Below are positions 27,042 through 36,197 of a stretch of DNA of 64,000 nucleotides, piece by piece; the first letter of the stretch is position 1, and every line of letters starts with the position of its first letter. The notes beneath the pieces are model-generated. The model was not told the DNA's origin, made no database searches, and worked only from the letters and a program-made list of their open reading frames with translations. The translations under genes were made by a program, and so were the position numbers. Origin of the DNA: Asaia bogorensis (lineage in GTDB: Bacteria > Pseudomonadota > Alphaproteobacteria > Acetobacterales > Acetobacteraceae). The stretch is taken from the NCBI GenBank assembly GCA_945869965.1, contig CAMBRC010000010.1, positions 1 through 64,000 on the forward strand. The letters run 5' to 3'.

Positions 27042-28472
27042 CTAAGGCAGCCGGGCGAGCCAGCCGATCAGGCGTTTGGTTGCCGGCGCGAACAGGCGGC
27101 TGGCGAAGAAGCTGCCGGCGGCGCGTTTGGTCGCTTCGGCGCGGGTGGGATACGGCACGATCATGCCGGCCAGGGCGGACAGCTTGATCCCCTGGCCGAT
27201 CGCCAGGGTCCAGGTGCCGATCATTTCGCCGGCATGGGGGGCGAGAATTCCGGCGCCGAGCACGCGCCCCTTCGGCGTCGCCACGATCTTGACCAGCCCT
27301 TCGGTGCGGCGCTCGGCCTGGGCGCGGTCGTTCTCGGCCAGCGGCCAGCGCAGGATTCGCAGCGCGGTGTGGCCGGCGGCGCGCGCCTGCGCCTCGGTGA
27401 GGCCGACCTGCGCTAGCTCGGGATCGGTGTAGATGACACGCGGCAGGGCGGCGTAGTCGAGCTTGGCCGGCAGGCGAAACAGCGCGCGGCGGATGACGAT
27501 GCCGGCGTGATAGCTGCCGACATGGGTGAACTGGCGCGGCCCGATATCCACCGGGTCGGCGATGTCGCCGGCGGCATAGACGCGGCGGTTGCTGGGGCTG
27601 CGCAGCCCGGCATCGGTGACAATGCCGCGTTCGCTGGCGCGGACATTCCCGGCCGCCAGGTCGAGCGCCGCCAGATTCGGGGTGCGGCCGGTGGCGATCA
27701 GCAGATGACTGCCGGCTAGGCGCCGGTCGTCAGCCAACACCAGGACGGGACCCGGCTCGACCCGGGCAACTTCCGCGTTCTCGAACAACGCGATCCCGTC
27801 CGCCTGCAATGCGGCCCGCAACCCGTCGACCAGCTCGGGGTCATCCTGTGGCGCGATGCCGCTGCGCTGCACCAGGCTGACGCGGCAGCCGAGTGCGGCA
27901 TGGGCCTGCGCCATCTCCAGCCCGATCGGACCGCCGCCGAGGATCAGCAGGTGCTCGGGCTTGGGCGTGACCTCGAAGATCGTCTCGTGCGTAAGGTAGG
28001 CGACGGCATCCAGCCCCGGCAAGTCGGGGATCGCGGCGCGCCCGCCGGCGGCGATCACGATGCGCGTGGCGGTCAGCCGGCGCGGGCCGCCGGGCAAGGC
28101 CACCTCCAAGGTGTCTGGACCAACAAAGCGCGCGCTCCCCTGCAGCACCTCGGCCCCCAGCGCGGTGAAGCGTTCGACACTGTCCATCGGCGCGATGCCC
28201 GCGATGACGCCATGGACATGGGCCTGGACCGCCGCCCAGTCGACCACCGGCTCGGCGATATGAAGGCCAAGCGGACCGGCGGCGCGGGCATTGCGGGCAG
28301 CATGGGCGCTGGCCAGCAAAGCCTTGCTGGGCACGCAGCCGGTGTTGAGGCAGTCGCCACCCATCCGCGCACGCTCGATCAACGCCACCCGCAAGCCAAG
28401 CTGGGCGGCAACCGCGGTCACCGAAAGCCCGGCGGCGCCGGCGCCGATGACGGCCAGGTCGAAATCAGCCAT
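27042..28472 (-). CDS. FAD-dependent pyridine nucleotide-disulfide oxidoreductase
   Basis: The 476-residue protein has the class I layout: FAD motif VIGAGAAGLSVTAVAA, the redox disulfide Cys41/Cys46 in GGDCLNTGCVPSKALL, NAD(P) motif LLILGGGPIGLEMAQ, the second FAD motif VYAAGDIAD, and a C-terminal dimerisation domain. The His-Glu of dihydrolipoamide dehydrogenase is not evident at the C-terminus, where PYPTRAEATKRAAG is seen instead; this resembles the mercuric reductase-like proteins that pair with TVP38 genes. No mercury-binding C-terminal cysteines are present. The start overlaps the TVP38 gene by eight bases. Substrate unknown. Confidence 0.88.
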   Translation of the reverse strand: MADFDLAVIGAGAAGLSVTAVAAQLGLRVALIERARMGGDCLNTGCVPSKALLASAHAARNARAAGPLGLHIAEPVVDWAAVQAHVHGVIAGIAPMDSVERFTALGAEVLQGSARFVGPDTLEVALPGGPRRLTATRIVIAAGGRAAIPDLPGLDAVAYLTHETIFEVTPKPEHLLILGGGPIGLEMAQAHAALGCRVSLVQRSGIAPQDDPELVDGLRAALQADGIALFENAEVARVEPGPVLVLADDRRLAGSHLLIATGRTPNLAALDLAAGNVRASERGIVTDAGLRSPSNRRVYAAGDIADPVDIGPRQFTHVGSYHAGIVIRRALFRLPAKLDYAALPRVIYTDPELAQVGLTEAQARAAGHTALRILRWPLAENDRAQAERRTEGLVKIVATPKGRVLGAGILAPHAGEMIGTWTLAIGQGIKLSALAGMIVPYPTRAEATKRAAGSFFASRLFAPATKRLIGWLARLP

Positions 28473-29154
28473 GACGGGTTTTCCAGCGCTTCCAGAGGGG
28501 CGGCAACAGCGACAGCGCCGCCAGGCCAAGCAGCGGCAGCAGCACCGGGGCGGACAGGATCAGCGACAGGTCCGGGGTACCGCCGGCATCCAGCACATGG
28601 CCAATGCCGGCGCCGATCGAGGCAAACACCGCGCCGCCGGGAATAATGCCGAGGAAAGTGGCGAGTGCGAACGGGGCCAGGCGCATCCCGGCCAGCGCCG
28701 GGGCCAGGTTGGTCAGCCAGAACGGCACCACCGGGATCAGCCGCAACGCCAGCACATAGTTGAAGCCGTCGCGCTCCAGCCCCGGCCGCAACCGGTCCAG
28801 CCACGGCCCGAGGCGGCGGGCGATCAACGGCCCCAGCGCGCTGCGCGCCGCGAGAAACACCAGCACCGCGCCAATGGTGGCGCCGATGACCGCCAGCACG
28901 GTACCAAGCAGGGTGCCGAACAGCAGCCCGCCGGTCACCGTGATGATCACCGCGCCGGGGATCGAGACCGCGACGGCGGCGGCATAGACCGCGACATAGC
29001 ACAACGCGGCCAGCATCGGCTGGGCCGCCACGGCGCCCTGAAGCTCCGCCCGCCGCGCCGCCAGCCCCGCCCAGGACAGCGCCTGATGCCAATTCATCGC
29101 ATAGGCCAGCCCCAGCAAGGCCAGGAGCACGATCAGCGGCAGCATCCGGCGCAT
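28465..29154 (-). CDS. TVP38/TMEM64 family (VTT domain) membrane protein
   Basis: The 229-residue inner membrane protein belongs to the DedA/VTT superfamily, linked in other organisms to lipid scrambling or transport. Hydrophobic segments are at about 5-20, 45-75, 80-105, 150-175 and 195-215. Conserved features are GAVIITVTGGLLFGTLLGT and LRLIPVVPFWLTNLAPALAGM. CAGGAG seven bases before ATG 29154 decides the start. The overlapping oxidoreductase gene suggests a common function. Confidence 0.88.
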   Translation of the reverse strand: MRRMLPLIVLLALLGLAYAMNWHQALSWAGLAARRAELQGAVAAQPMLAALCYVAVYAAAVAVSIPGAVIITVTGGLLFGTLLGTVLAVIGATIGAVLVFLAARSALGPLIARRLGPWLDRLRPGLERDGFNYVLALRLIPVVPFWLTNLAPALAGMRLAPFALATFLGIIPGGAVFASIGAGIGHVLDAGGTPDLSLILSAPVLLPLLGLAALSLLPPLWKRWKTRHG

Positions 29155-29186
29155 TGGCGGGCTCCTGATTGGCGGCACGCGCGTGG

Positions 29187-29216
29187 TTGACGCGCCAAGC
29201 GACGACCGACTATAAG
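29187..29216 (+). promoter_or_regulatory. candidate rpmH promoter
   Basis: TTGACG (29187-29192), 18 bases, TATAAG (29211-29216): a good sigma-70 type match in the divergent gap before rpmH. The leader would be about 130 bases. Confidence 0.5.
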
Positions 29217-29355
29217 CCGCGGCCTGCTATGGGACCCCTGGCCGGGATTGTCCTTGCGTGGATTGCGATGCTTCGCACACGCGGAAGGATCCGGCCAGCC
29301 CTATGCGAACCCGCTTACCTACACAAGACGGGCCCATGCAAGATCGGAGAATGTC

Positions 29356-29490
29356 GTGAAGCGCACCTATCAACCGTCGAAACTGGTTCGCAAGCACCGC
29401 CATGGCTTCCGCACCCGCATGGCCACCGTCGGCGGCCGCAAGGTGCTGTCCAACCGCCGCGCCAAGGGCCGCTCGAAGCTGTCGGCCTGA
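29356..29490 (+). CDS. rpmH: 50S ribosomal protein L34
   Basis: The 44-residue basic protein ([18 protein letters not shown], ending GRSKLSA) is bacterial L34 at its exact usual length. It starts at GTG 29356 with GGAGA five bases upstream; the longer open frame from 29248 is not coding. It leads the conserved block rpmH-rnpA-yidD-yidC-engB. Confidence 0.97.
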   Translation: MKRTYQPSKLVRKHRHGFRTRMATVGGRKVLSNRRAKGRSKLSA

Positions 29491-29543
29491 ATGCCGGCTG
29501 CCTGACAGCGCGCCGGGTACACGTTCAGCCAGCGGAGGCGACG

Positions 29544-29921
29544 ATGACGCCGACTCCGCCTCCCGCGCCTCGCCCCGACAAGCCGTTTCGCCTGACCCGG
29601 CGGGCCGAGTTCTTGCGCGTGGCCGCCAAGGGGCGCCGCGTCGCCGTGCACGGCCTGGTGCTACAGGCGCTGGAGCGCGAAGGCCCGGCACGGCTGGGCT
29701 TCACCGTCACCAAGAAAGTCGGCAATGCCGTGGTGCGCAACCGCACGCGGCGCCGCCTGAAGGAAGCCGCCCGGCTACACTTGGCCGCGCATCCGGTGGC
29801 CGGCGTCGACCTGGTGCTGATCGGCCGCGATTCCACCCGCGGGCGCGACTTCGCCGACCTCAAGGACGATCTCCGGCGCGCCCTGGCCAAGCTCGGCGTA
29901 ACGTCGGAAGAACGCCCATGA
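29544..29921 (+). CDS. rnpA: ribonuclease P protein component
   Basis: RnpA is the protein subunit of RNase P, which cuts tRNA 5' leaders. The 125-residue protein has FRLTRRAEFLRVAAKGRRV and the RNA-binding motif VGNAVVRNRTRRRLKEAAR. GCGGAGG precedes ATG 29544. The stop overlaps the yidD start. Confidence 0.95.
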   Translation: MTPTPPPAPRPDKPFRLTRRAEFLRVAAKGRRVAVHGLVLQALEREGPARLGFTVTKKVGNAVVRNRTRRRLKEAARLHLAAHPVAGVDLVLIGRDSTRGRDFADLKDDLRRALAKLGVTSEERP

Positions 29922-30163
29922 CCGCCGCCGCCGCCGTGCTGACCGGTGCCGTGCGCGTCTATCAATGGACCCTGCGCCCGTTCATCGGCGCGCATTGCCG
30001 TTTCGAACCCTCGTGCAGCCATTACGCCTGCGCCGTGCTGGCCAGCCACGGCGCCCTGCGCGGCACCGGACTTGCCGCCCGGCGCATCCTGCGCTGCAAC
30101 CCCTGGAACCCCGGCGGGGTCGATACGCCGCCCCCGCCCCGACAAGCCCGGACCCAAGCCTGA
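29918..30163 (+). CDS. yidD: membrane protein insertion efficiency factor YidD
   Basis: This 81-residue protein has the family pattern VYQWTLRPFIGAHCRFEPSCSHYA and RRILRCNPWNPGGVD. YidD assists YidC and lies at the inner membrane. It overlaps rnpA by four bases and yidC by one, so all three are translationally linked. Confidence 0.95.
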   Translation: MTAAAAVLTGAVRVYQWTLRPFIGAHCRFEPSCSHYACAVLASHGALRGTGLAARRILRCNPWNPGGVDTPPPPRQARTQA

Positions 30164-31902
30164 TGGATCAAAAGCGACTTTTCCTGGCAATCGCCATTTC
30201 GGTGGCGATCCTGCTCGGCTTCCAAATGCTGCTACCGGCGCCCAAGCCGGTGGCACCGCCCGCCCCCTTGGCAGGCGCACCGGCGGCCAGCGGCACCCCA
30301 ACCCCGTCGCCCAGCAGCGGGGCCGTGCCAAGCACCGCGCTGAGCGCTGGCGCGGTGCCCAAGGAAGTGCCGCGCGTGAAAATCGCCGGCCCCCGCGTCG
30401 ACGGCAGCATCAGCCTGCTCGGCGCGCGGATCGACGAACTGGTGCTGAAGGGCTACCGCGAGGCCGCCAAGCCCGACGCCCCGCTGGTCAAGCTGCTCGA
30501 GCCGCGTTCGGAAAAGCAGCCCTACTATATCCAGGTCGGCTGGTCCGCCGAAGCAGGCGCCGCCACCAAGCTGCCCGGCAACGACACAATCTGGACCGGC
30601 GCCGGCACCGTCACCAAGGACTCGACCGCCCTGCTCTCCTGGAACAACGGCGAGGGCCTGCTCTTCGAGATCGAAGTCGGGGTCGACGCCGACTTCATGT
30701 TCACTCTGCGCCAACGCGTGCGCAACACCACCGCGGCGCCGGTACCGCTCTACCCCTGGGCCCGCATCCGCCGCGACTACACCCCGGTCACCGCCGGCTA
30801 CTACATCCTGCACGAAGGCATGATCGGCATTCTCGACGCCCGCCTGAAGGAAACCACCTATGACGGCGCCAAGAGCGAAGGCGAAAAGCGCGCCGGCGTG
30901 GCGCTCGAACAGACCGGCACCGGCGGCTGGATCGGCTTCACCGACAAATACTGGCTGACCGCCCTGGTCCCCGATCAGAAAAGCATCCAGACCGCCACCT
31001 TCCGCCACGTCAAGGAGGCCGGCAGCGACCGCTACCAGGTTGATTTCGTCGCCAAGGACGCCGTCGCCACGGCCCCCGGCGCCACCTCGGAAACCGTGAC
31101 ACACGCCTTCGCCGGCGCCAAGGAAGTCCACGTTCTCGACCGCTACGAGACTGCCTTCAGCATCCCCAGCTTCGACAAGGCGGTCGATTTCGGCTGGTTC
31201 TATTTCATCACCAAGCCGTTCTTCTACGCGCTCGACTGGCTGTTCGGCCTGACCGGCAATTTCGGCATCGCCATCCTGATCTTCACCCTGTTCATCAAGG
31301 GCGTGTTCTTCCCGCTGGCGAACAAGTCCTACCGCTCAATGAGCAAGATGAAGCTGCTGGCGCCAAAAATGACCGCCTTGCGCGAGCAATACAAAGAAGA
31401 ACCGCAAAAACTCCAACAGGCCATGATGGAGATGTACAAGGCGGAGAAGGTCAACCCGGCCAGCGGATGCCTGCCCATCATCATCCAGATCCCGGTGTTC
31501 TTCTCACTCTACAAAGTCATCTTCACCACCATCGAAATGCGCCACGCCCCGTTCTATGGCTGGATCCACGACCTCTCCGACATCGACCCGACCAACATCT
31601 TCAACCTGTTCGGCCTGCTGCCCTTCGACCCCGGCCAATACAGCTCCTTCCTGCATCTCGGCGTTTGGCCGCTGGTCATGGGCGTCACCATGTGGGGCCA
31701 GATGAAGCTGAACCCGCCGCCGCCGGACCCGATCCAGGCCAAGATCTTCGCCTGGATGCCGGTGCTGTTCACCTTCATGCTCGCCTCCTTCCCCGCCGGC
31801 CTCGTGATCTACTGGACCTGGAACAACCTCCTGACCATCGGGCAGCAATGGCTCATCATGCGCCAAACGACGCTGGACAAACCCCAAGCAGCACGCGTGT
31901 GA
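30163..31902 (+). CDS. yidC: membrane protein insertase YidC
   Basis: YidC inserts and folds inner membrane proteins alone or with Sec. The 579-residue protein has an N-terminal membrane helix (about 5-22), a Pro/Ala linker, the large periplasmic beta domain (about 70-340) and the conserved insertase core from about 350 on, with FGIAILIFTLFIKGVFFPLA, the coiled-coil hairpin (MSKMKLLAPKMTALREQYKEEP) and GCLPIIIQIPVFFSLYKV. The length is as in other Gram-negatives. Its TGA overlaps the engB GTG (GTGA). Confidence 0.97.
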   Translation: MDQKRLFLAIAISVAILLGFQMLLPAPKPVAPPAPLAGAPAASGTPTPSPSSGAVPSTALSAGAVPKEVPRVKIAGPRVDGSISLLGARIDELVLKGYREAAKPDAPLVKLLEPRSEKQPYYIQVGWSAEAGAATKLPGNDTIWTGAGTVTKDSTALLSWNNGEGLLFEIEVGVDADFMFTLRQRVRNTTAAPVPLYPWARIRRDYTPVTAGYYILHEGMIGILDARLKETTYDGAKSEGEKRAGVALEQTGTGGWIGFTDKYWLTALVPDQKSIQTATFRHVKEAGSDRYQVDFVAKDAVATAPGATSETVTHAFAGAKEVHVLDRYETAFSIPSFDKAVDFGWFYFITKPFFYALDWLFGLTGNFGIAILIFTLFIKGVFFPLANKSYRSMSKMKLLAPKMTALREQYKEEPQKLQQAMMEMYKAEKVNPASGCLPIIIQIPVFFSLYKVIFTTIEMRHAPFYGWIHDLSDIDPTNIFNLFGLLPFDPGQYSSFLHLGVWPLVMGVTMWGQMKLNPPPPDPIQAKIFAWMPVLFTFMLASFPAGLVIYWTWNNLLTIGQQWLIMRQTTLDKPQAARV

Positions 31903-32549
31903 CCCCCGAAGAAACCGCCGCAGCCGAACAAGCAGCCGCCCTCGAAGCCGGCCGCCTGCTGTTCGCCGGCGAGTGCCGCTTCTTCTTCGCCGCCCAGCAA
32001 CTCGACAAGCTGCCGCCGGCCACCGGCCCGGAGGTGGCCTTCGCCGGCCGCTCGAACGTTGGCAAGTCCTCGCTCATCAACGCCCTGACCGGCCAGCACG
32101 GCCTGGCCCGCGCCTCCAACACCCCCGGGCGCACCAAACAGTTGAACTTCTTCGACCTCGCCGGCCGCCTCACCCTGGTCGACATGCCCGGCTACGGCTA
32201 CGCCAAGGCCGAACGCGCGGTGAAGGAAGACTGGCAGGGCCTGATGTTCGAGTTTCTGCGCGGCCGGCCAACCCTGCGCCGCGTCGTCCTGCTGCTGGAC
32301 GCCCGCATCGAGTTCAAGGAATCCGACACCGCGGTGATGGGCCTGCTCGACCGCGCCGCCGTCACCTACCAACTGGTGCTGACCAAGGCCGACGGCGTCA
32401 AACCAGCTACCCTGGAACGCAAACAGGCCGCCGTCCAGGCCCTGGCCCGCAAGCACCCGGCCGCCTTCCCGCACATCGTCACCACCAGCAGCGAGGCCGG
32501 GCTCGGCATCGCCGAACTGCGCGCCGAACTGGCAACCCTGGCAGCTTGA
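31899..32549 (+). CDS. engB: ribosome biogenesis GTP-binding protein EngB (YsxC/YihA)
   Basis: EngB is a GTPase needed for 50S assembly. Starting at GTG 31899 it has 216 residues with G1 GRSNVGKSS (about 50-58), G3 [11 protein letters not shown]4 TKAD and a G5-like TSSEAGLG. The GTG overlaps the yidC stop. An in-frame run back to 31467 lies inside yidC and is not coding. In Alphaproteobacteria this gene normally stands between yidC and argB, as here. Confidence 0.95.
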   Translation: MTPEETAAAEQAAALEAGRLLFAGECRFFFAAQQLDKLPPATGPEVAFAGRSNVGKSSLINALTGQHGLARASNTPGRTKQLNFFDLAGRLTLVDMPGYGYAKAERAVKEDWQGLMFEFLRGRPTLRRVVLLLDARIEFKESDTAVMGLLDRAAVTYQLVLTKADGVKPATLERKQAAVQALARKHPAAFPHIVTTSSEAGLGIAELRAELATLAA

Positions 32550-32604
32550 CCGATCCAAACCGGCGCCGCACAAGGCGACGCCTGTTCGCCTGGAGAAAGC
32601 CCGC

Positions 32605-33543
32605 ATGACCGACCCCGCCGTCATATCCAAAGGTGGCACCCCGCAAGATAGCGACGCCCGCCGCCGCGCCGCCGAGGAACAGGCGCGCATCCTGGTCCAC
32701 GCCCTGCCGTTCCTGCGCCGCTATGCCGGCGCCACCGTGGTGGTGAAATACGGCGGGCACGCCATGGGCGAGGAACACCTGGCCGCCAGCTTCGGCAGCG
32801 ACATCGCCCTGCTCAAGCAAGTCGGCGTCAACCCGGTCGTGGTGCACGGCGGCGGGCCGCAGATCAACGCCATGCTCAAGCGGCTGGACGTCAAATCCAG
32901 CTTCATCGACGGCCTGCGCGTCACCGACCAGCAAACCGTCGACGTGGTGGAAATGGTTCTGGCCGGCACCGTCAACAAGCACGTCGCCGGCCTGATCAAC
33001 CGCGCCGGTGCGCTCGCCGTCGGCATCAGCGGCAAGGACGGCGGCATGATCCGCGCCAGCAAACTGCGCCGCAGCCGCAAAAACCCCGATACCGGCGCAA
33101 TGGAGGAAGTCGACCTCGGCTTCGTCGGCGAACCTGCCCATATCGACGTCCGGGTGATCCACGCCCTGACCGGCGCCGGGCTGATCCCGGTGATCGCCCC
33201 GGTCGGCGTCGATGAACACGGCCAGACCTACAACATCAACGCCGATACCGTCGCCGGCGCCGTCGCCGGAGCCCTCGGCGCAACCCGCCTGCTGATGCTC
33301 ACCGACGTCGCCGGCGTGCTCGACAAACAGAAAAACCTGATCCCCGAAATGACCCTGGCCGACGTCGAGGCCGGCATCGCCGACGGCACCATCACCGGCG
33401 GCATGATTCCCAAAGTCGAAAACTGCGTCGATGCCGTGCGCCGCGGCGTCAAAGGCGCCGTCATCCTGGACGGCCGCCAACCACATGCCTGCCTGCTCGA
33501 ACTGTTCACCGAAGGCGGCCATGGCACCTGGATCCGTGCCTGA
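32605..33543 (+). CDS. argB: acetylglutamate kinase
   Basis: ArgB phosphorylates N-acetylglutamate in arginine synthesis. The 312-residue protein has [41 protein letters not shown] and [10 protein letters not shown] of the amino acid kinase family. The N-terminal helix (about 1-35) is typical of hexameric, arginine-sensitive forms. GGAGAAAG precedes the ATG. Confidence 0.96.
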   Translation: MTDPAVISKGGTPQDSDARRRAAEEQARILVHALPFLRRYAGATVVVKYGGHAMGEEHLAASFGSDIALLKQVGVNPVVVHGGGPQINAMLKRLDVKSSFIDGLRVTDQQTVDVVEMVLAGTVNKHVAGLINRAGALAVGISGKDGGMIRASKLRRSRKNPDTGAMEEVDLGFVGEPAHIDVRVIHALTGAGLIPVIAPVGVDEHGQTYNINADTVAGAVAGALGATRLLMLTDVAGVLDKQKNLIPEMTLADVEAGIADGTITGGMIPKVENCVDAVRRGVKGAVILDGRQPHACLLELFTEGGHGTWIRA

Positions 33544-33561
33544 TTAGCGCGAAGAGAAGGC

Positions 33562-33726
33562 AAGGCTGGGCTCTGCCCAGACCCGCCAGGGGCCAAGCCC
33601 CTGGACCTTAACCATATAAGAATTTGAATGATTCCAAAGGTATCAACCCTCTATAATCCTTCAATTTTCTGTAGAATTAAGGTCCAGGGGCTTGGCCCCT
33701 GGCGGGTCTGGGCAGAGCCCAGCCTT
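33562..33726. repeat. family A repeat, copy 2: perfect 50-bp inverted repeat
   Basis: Left arm 33562-33611 and right arm 33677-33726 are exact reverse complements over all 50 bases, separated by a 65-base A/T-rich spacer. Each arm contains hairpins CTGGGC-TCT-GCCCAG and CCAGGGGC-CAA-GCCCCTGG and ends in CCTTAA. The element lies between argB and a histidine kinase gene, both on the plus strand, in a gap without genes. Confidence 0.95.
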
Positions 33727-33839
33727 ACCTTGCCTGCCCTTGCTGCCTCCAACCCGCCCAATGCCTCCACCATTGCGTCGCCCGTGCCATCGCCGCACCA
33801 TTGCGCCATGACTCCGCGCCCGACACTTCCTTGCCGCCC

Positions 33840-35366
33840 ATGAACGCCGCGACCGGTTCGCCGCCCCTTCCGGCGCAGCAGGCGGTAGCTGAAACCGGTC
33901 ATTCGCCCGAATCCGCGCCATCGCCTGGCGACGCGCCTCCGCGCCGCAGCCTGTCATGGCGGGTTGTCTGGTTCACCTTGGCCGTGATGGCCGGGACCGA
34001 ACTGCTGCTGTTCCTGCCGGCCATGCACCGCGAGCGACAGAAATTCCTCGGCGACCGCATTGTCGCGGCCCAGATCGCTGTCCAGGCCATGCCGTCCCTC
34101 CCATCGCTTGCTGCCCCAGTTGGCCCCGATAGCGCCACCCGCGAAGAGCTGCTGCGCCTGGCCGGCGTCATGTCGGTGCGCCTGCAGGAACCCGGCCGCC
34201 CGATGGTCTCCCTCGCCCCGGTCGGCCAGTTCCACGCCCCGGTCCTGCTCGACCTGCGCAGCGAAACCACCTGGTCCGGCATGACCGCCACTCTGGTGTC
34301 GCTGACCCGCAGCGGCAGCCGCCTGATGCTGCTGGTCGCGCCCAGCCCGAAGCGCCCGCAATCCATCCTGTCGATCGTCCTGCAGGAAGGCGACCTGGAC
34401 GCTCATCTCAAGGCCGCGGCCGCCAGCGTCGCGCTGCATGGCCTGGCCGTCGCGGTGCCCACCGGCGTGCTGGTCCACCTCGCTTTGCTGATGCTGCTGG
34501 TGCGCCCGATGCGCCGCCTGACCGGCAGCATCGCCGCCTTCCGCGCTGACCCCGAACGCACACCCCCGATGGACGATCCGCACGAGGCGCCAACCACGCG
34601 CGACGAAATTTCCGTCGCCCAGCGCGAACTGGCCGCCATGCAGCGCGAACTGCGCGCCTCCCTGTGGCGCAACGCCCGCCTCGCCGCCCTGGGCGCCGCG
34701 GTGGCCAAGGTCAGCCACGACCTGCGCGGCATTCTCGCCCCCGCCCTGCTGAGCGCCGAACGCCTTCAGGGCAACGCCGACCCCGCCCTGCGCCGCACCG
34801 GCGATGCCATCGCCCGCACCGTCGAGCGCGCCACCGACCTGATGCGCAACACCCTGGAATTCGTCAGCGAAATGCCCGCCGCTCCGCACGAAAGCATCGC
34901 CCTGCGCGACCTGGTGTACGAAGTGGCCGACGAGGTCCGACAACGCCACCCCCGGCTGCAAACCGTGGTCGCCATAGATGGAACAACCGCGGTCCAGGGC
35001 GACCGCGCCTCCCTGCGCCGTGCACTGGCCAACCTGATCCGCAACGCCGCCGAAGCCGCCGCGGCCACGGTCACGATCGCCGCCGAACATGACGCCGACC
35101 TCGCCATCCTGACCATCGCCGATGACGGCCCCGGCCTGCCGGACGTGGTGCGGACAAACCTGTTCCAACCCTTCGTCACCAGCGGCAAACCTGGCGGCAC
35201 CGGCCTCGGCCTGGCCATCACCCGCGACCTTGTCCGCGCCCAAGGTGGCGATGTCGGCCTCCTGCGCACCACTGAAACCGGCACAATCTTCCGTCTTGCC
35301 CTGCGAACCACGCTCCCAGATGCGAATATGCGTCAGCTGATCCCCGTCGAACGCGACGGCCAGTAG
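33840..35366 (+). CDS. membrane sensor histidine kinase
   Basis: The 508-residue protein has a membrane helix at about 37-58, a periplasmic region, a second helix near 200-220 and a HAMP-like linker (VRPMRRLTGSIAAFRADP). The H box is AKVSHDLRGILAPAL with phospho-acceptor His293. N box LANLIRNAAEAA, G1 IADDGPGLPD and G2 GGTGLGLAI complete the kinase core. No response regulator gene is adjacent, so it is an orphan. The upstream part of the frame to TTG 33801 could be used; no ribosome binding site is clear for either start. Confidence 0.9.
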   Translation: MNAATGSPPLPAQQAVAETGHSPESAPSPGDAPPRRSLSWRVVWFTLAVMAGTELLLFLPAMHRERQKFLGDRIVAAQIAVQAMPSLPSLAAPVGPDSATREELLRLAGVMSVRLQEPGRPMVSLAPVGQFHAPVLLDLRSETTWSGMTATLVSLTRSGSRLMLLVAPSPKRPQSILSIVLQEGDLDAHLKAAAASVALHGLAVAVPTGVLVHLALLMLLVRPMRRLTGSIAAFRADPERTPPMDDPHEAPTTRDEISVAQRELAAMQRELRASLWRNARLAALGAAVAKVSHDLRGILAPALLSAERLQGNADPALRRTGDAIARTVERATDLMRNTLEFVSEMPAAPHESIALRDLVYEVADEVRQRHPRLQTVVAIDGTTAVQGDRASLRRALANLIRNAAEAAAATVTIAAEHDADLAILTIADDGPGLPDVVRTNLFQPFVTSGKPGGTGLGLAITRDLVRAQGGDVGLLRTTETGTIFRLALRTTLPDANMRQLIPVERDGQ

Positions 35367-35367
35367 T

Positions 35368-36045
35368 CTACCAGGGTATAGCCGCAGCCTTGTGGTCGAA
35401 GAAGCCGCCGCTGTCTGACGGCCCCAACCTAGCAATCGTTGCCAGCAATTCCGTAGCAGCAACGTCTGCGCTGCGCACATTTAATCCGGCACGCGTGAAT
35501 GGGGCGGACAGCCCGGTTTCCACCGTGCCCGGATGCAACGCCACGCAGACCGACTCGGGTGAGCGGCGCCGCAACTCAACTGCGGCCGTACGCACTAGTT
35601 GGTTCAATGCCGCTTTGCTTGCGCGATAGCTGTACCAGCCACCCAAGCGGTTATCACCGATTGAGCCCACTCGCGCTGATAGTGTGGCGAATACGGAGCG
35701 ACCGAGTCGCGGCAGCAATGGCAGAAAGTGCTTCATCAGCAACGCAGGGCCGATGGCATTGACCGCAAAAGCATGGGCCATATGCGCAGGATCCAGATCG
35801 CGCCATGATCGCTCGGGCATGAAACCTTCGCCGTGCAGAAACCCAGTGGCATCGATGACCAGCCGCGGTACGCCGATTGCCGCGACATGCGCTGCGGCGG
35901 CTGCAATTGAGGCTTCATCCGACAGCTCCAGCGGCGGAGTCGTCTTGCGCCCCAGGATTGCTACCTCTCGTCCTTCCGCCAAAAGCGCAACCACCAGCGC
36001 AGCTCCCACGCCGCCAGCACCAATCACCACTGCACATTCAGTCAT
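35368..36045 (-). CDS. SDR family oxidoreductase (C-factor-like)
   Basis: The 225-residue protein has the nucleotide motif VVIGAGGVGAALVVALLAEG and the active YSYRASKAALNQ (YxxxK), with VCVALHPGTVETGL after it, as in CsgA/C-factor type short-chain dehydrogenases. Its base composition appears less GC-rich and its codon choice more mixed than its neighbours, which could mean recent acquisition. It ends one base from the convergent kinase gene. Substrate unknown. Confidence 0.8.
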   Translation of the reverse strand: MTECAVVIGAGGVGAALVVALLAEGREVAILGRKTTPPLELSDEASIAAAAAHVAAIGVPRLVIDATGFLHGEGFMPERSWRDLDPAHMAHAFAVNAIGPALLMKHFLPLLPRLGRSVFATLSARVGSIGDNRLGGWYSYRASKAALNQLVRTAAVELRRRSPESVCVALHPGTVETGLSAPFTRAGLNVRSADVAATELLATIARLGPSDSGGFFDHKAAAIPW

Positions 36046-36197
36046 CGCACGCCCTATCTCTTCGAGCAGCAGATGTGGGACTTGTACGGAAATCCGCGCC
36101 CCCGCCTGGGCGAACAATTGAATGGAATCCGGAGTTGTCTGGCACCGGGTGGATACGCCGTAGACACCTTGCGGAGCGAAGAACTGGTCCTGGCCTT
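36046..36197. other. gap with possible coding remnant
   Basis: A plus-strand frame here reads like part of a protein (GNPRPRLGEQLNGI followed by LAPGGYAVDTL), similar in style to a methyltransferase region, but it runs into the neighbouring minus-strand gene and has no family match that I can assign. It may be a fragment left by the event that brought in the SDR gene. Confidence 0.25.

Noticed and set aside
33628-33843. Open frames coding for [15 protein letters not shown]-like peptides
   Set aside because: The same peptide appears at every family A copy, on either strand, because it translates the repeat. Lengths and ends differ from copy to copy, and no start with a ribosome binding site is shared.
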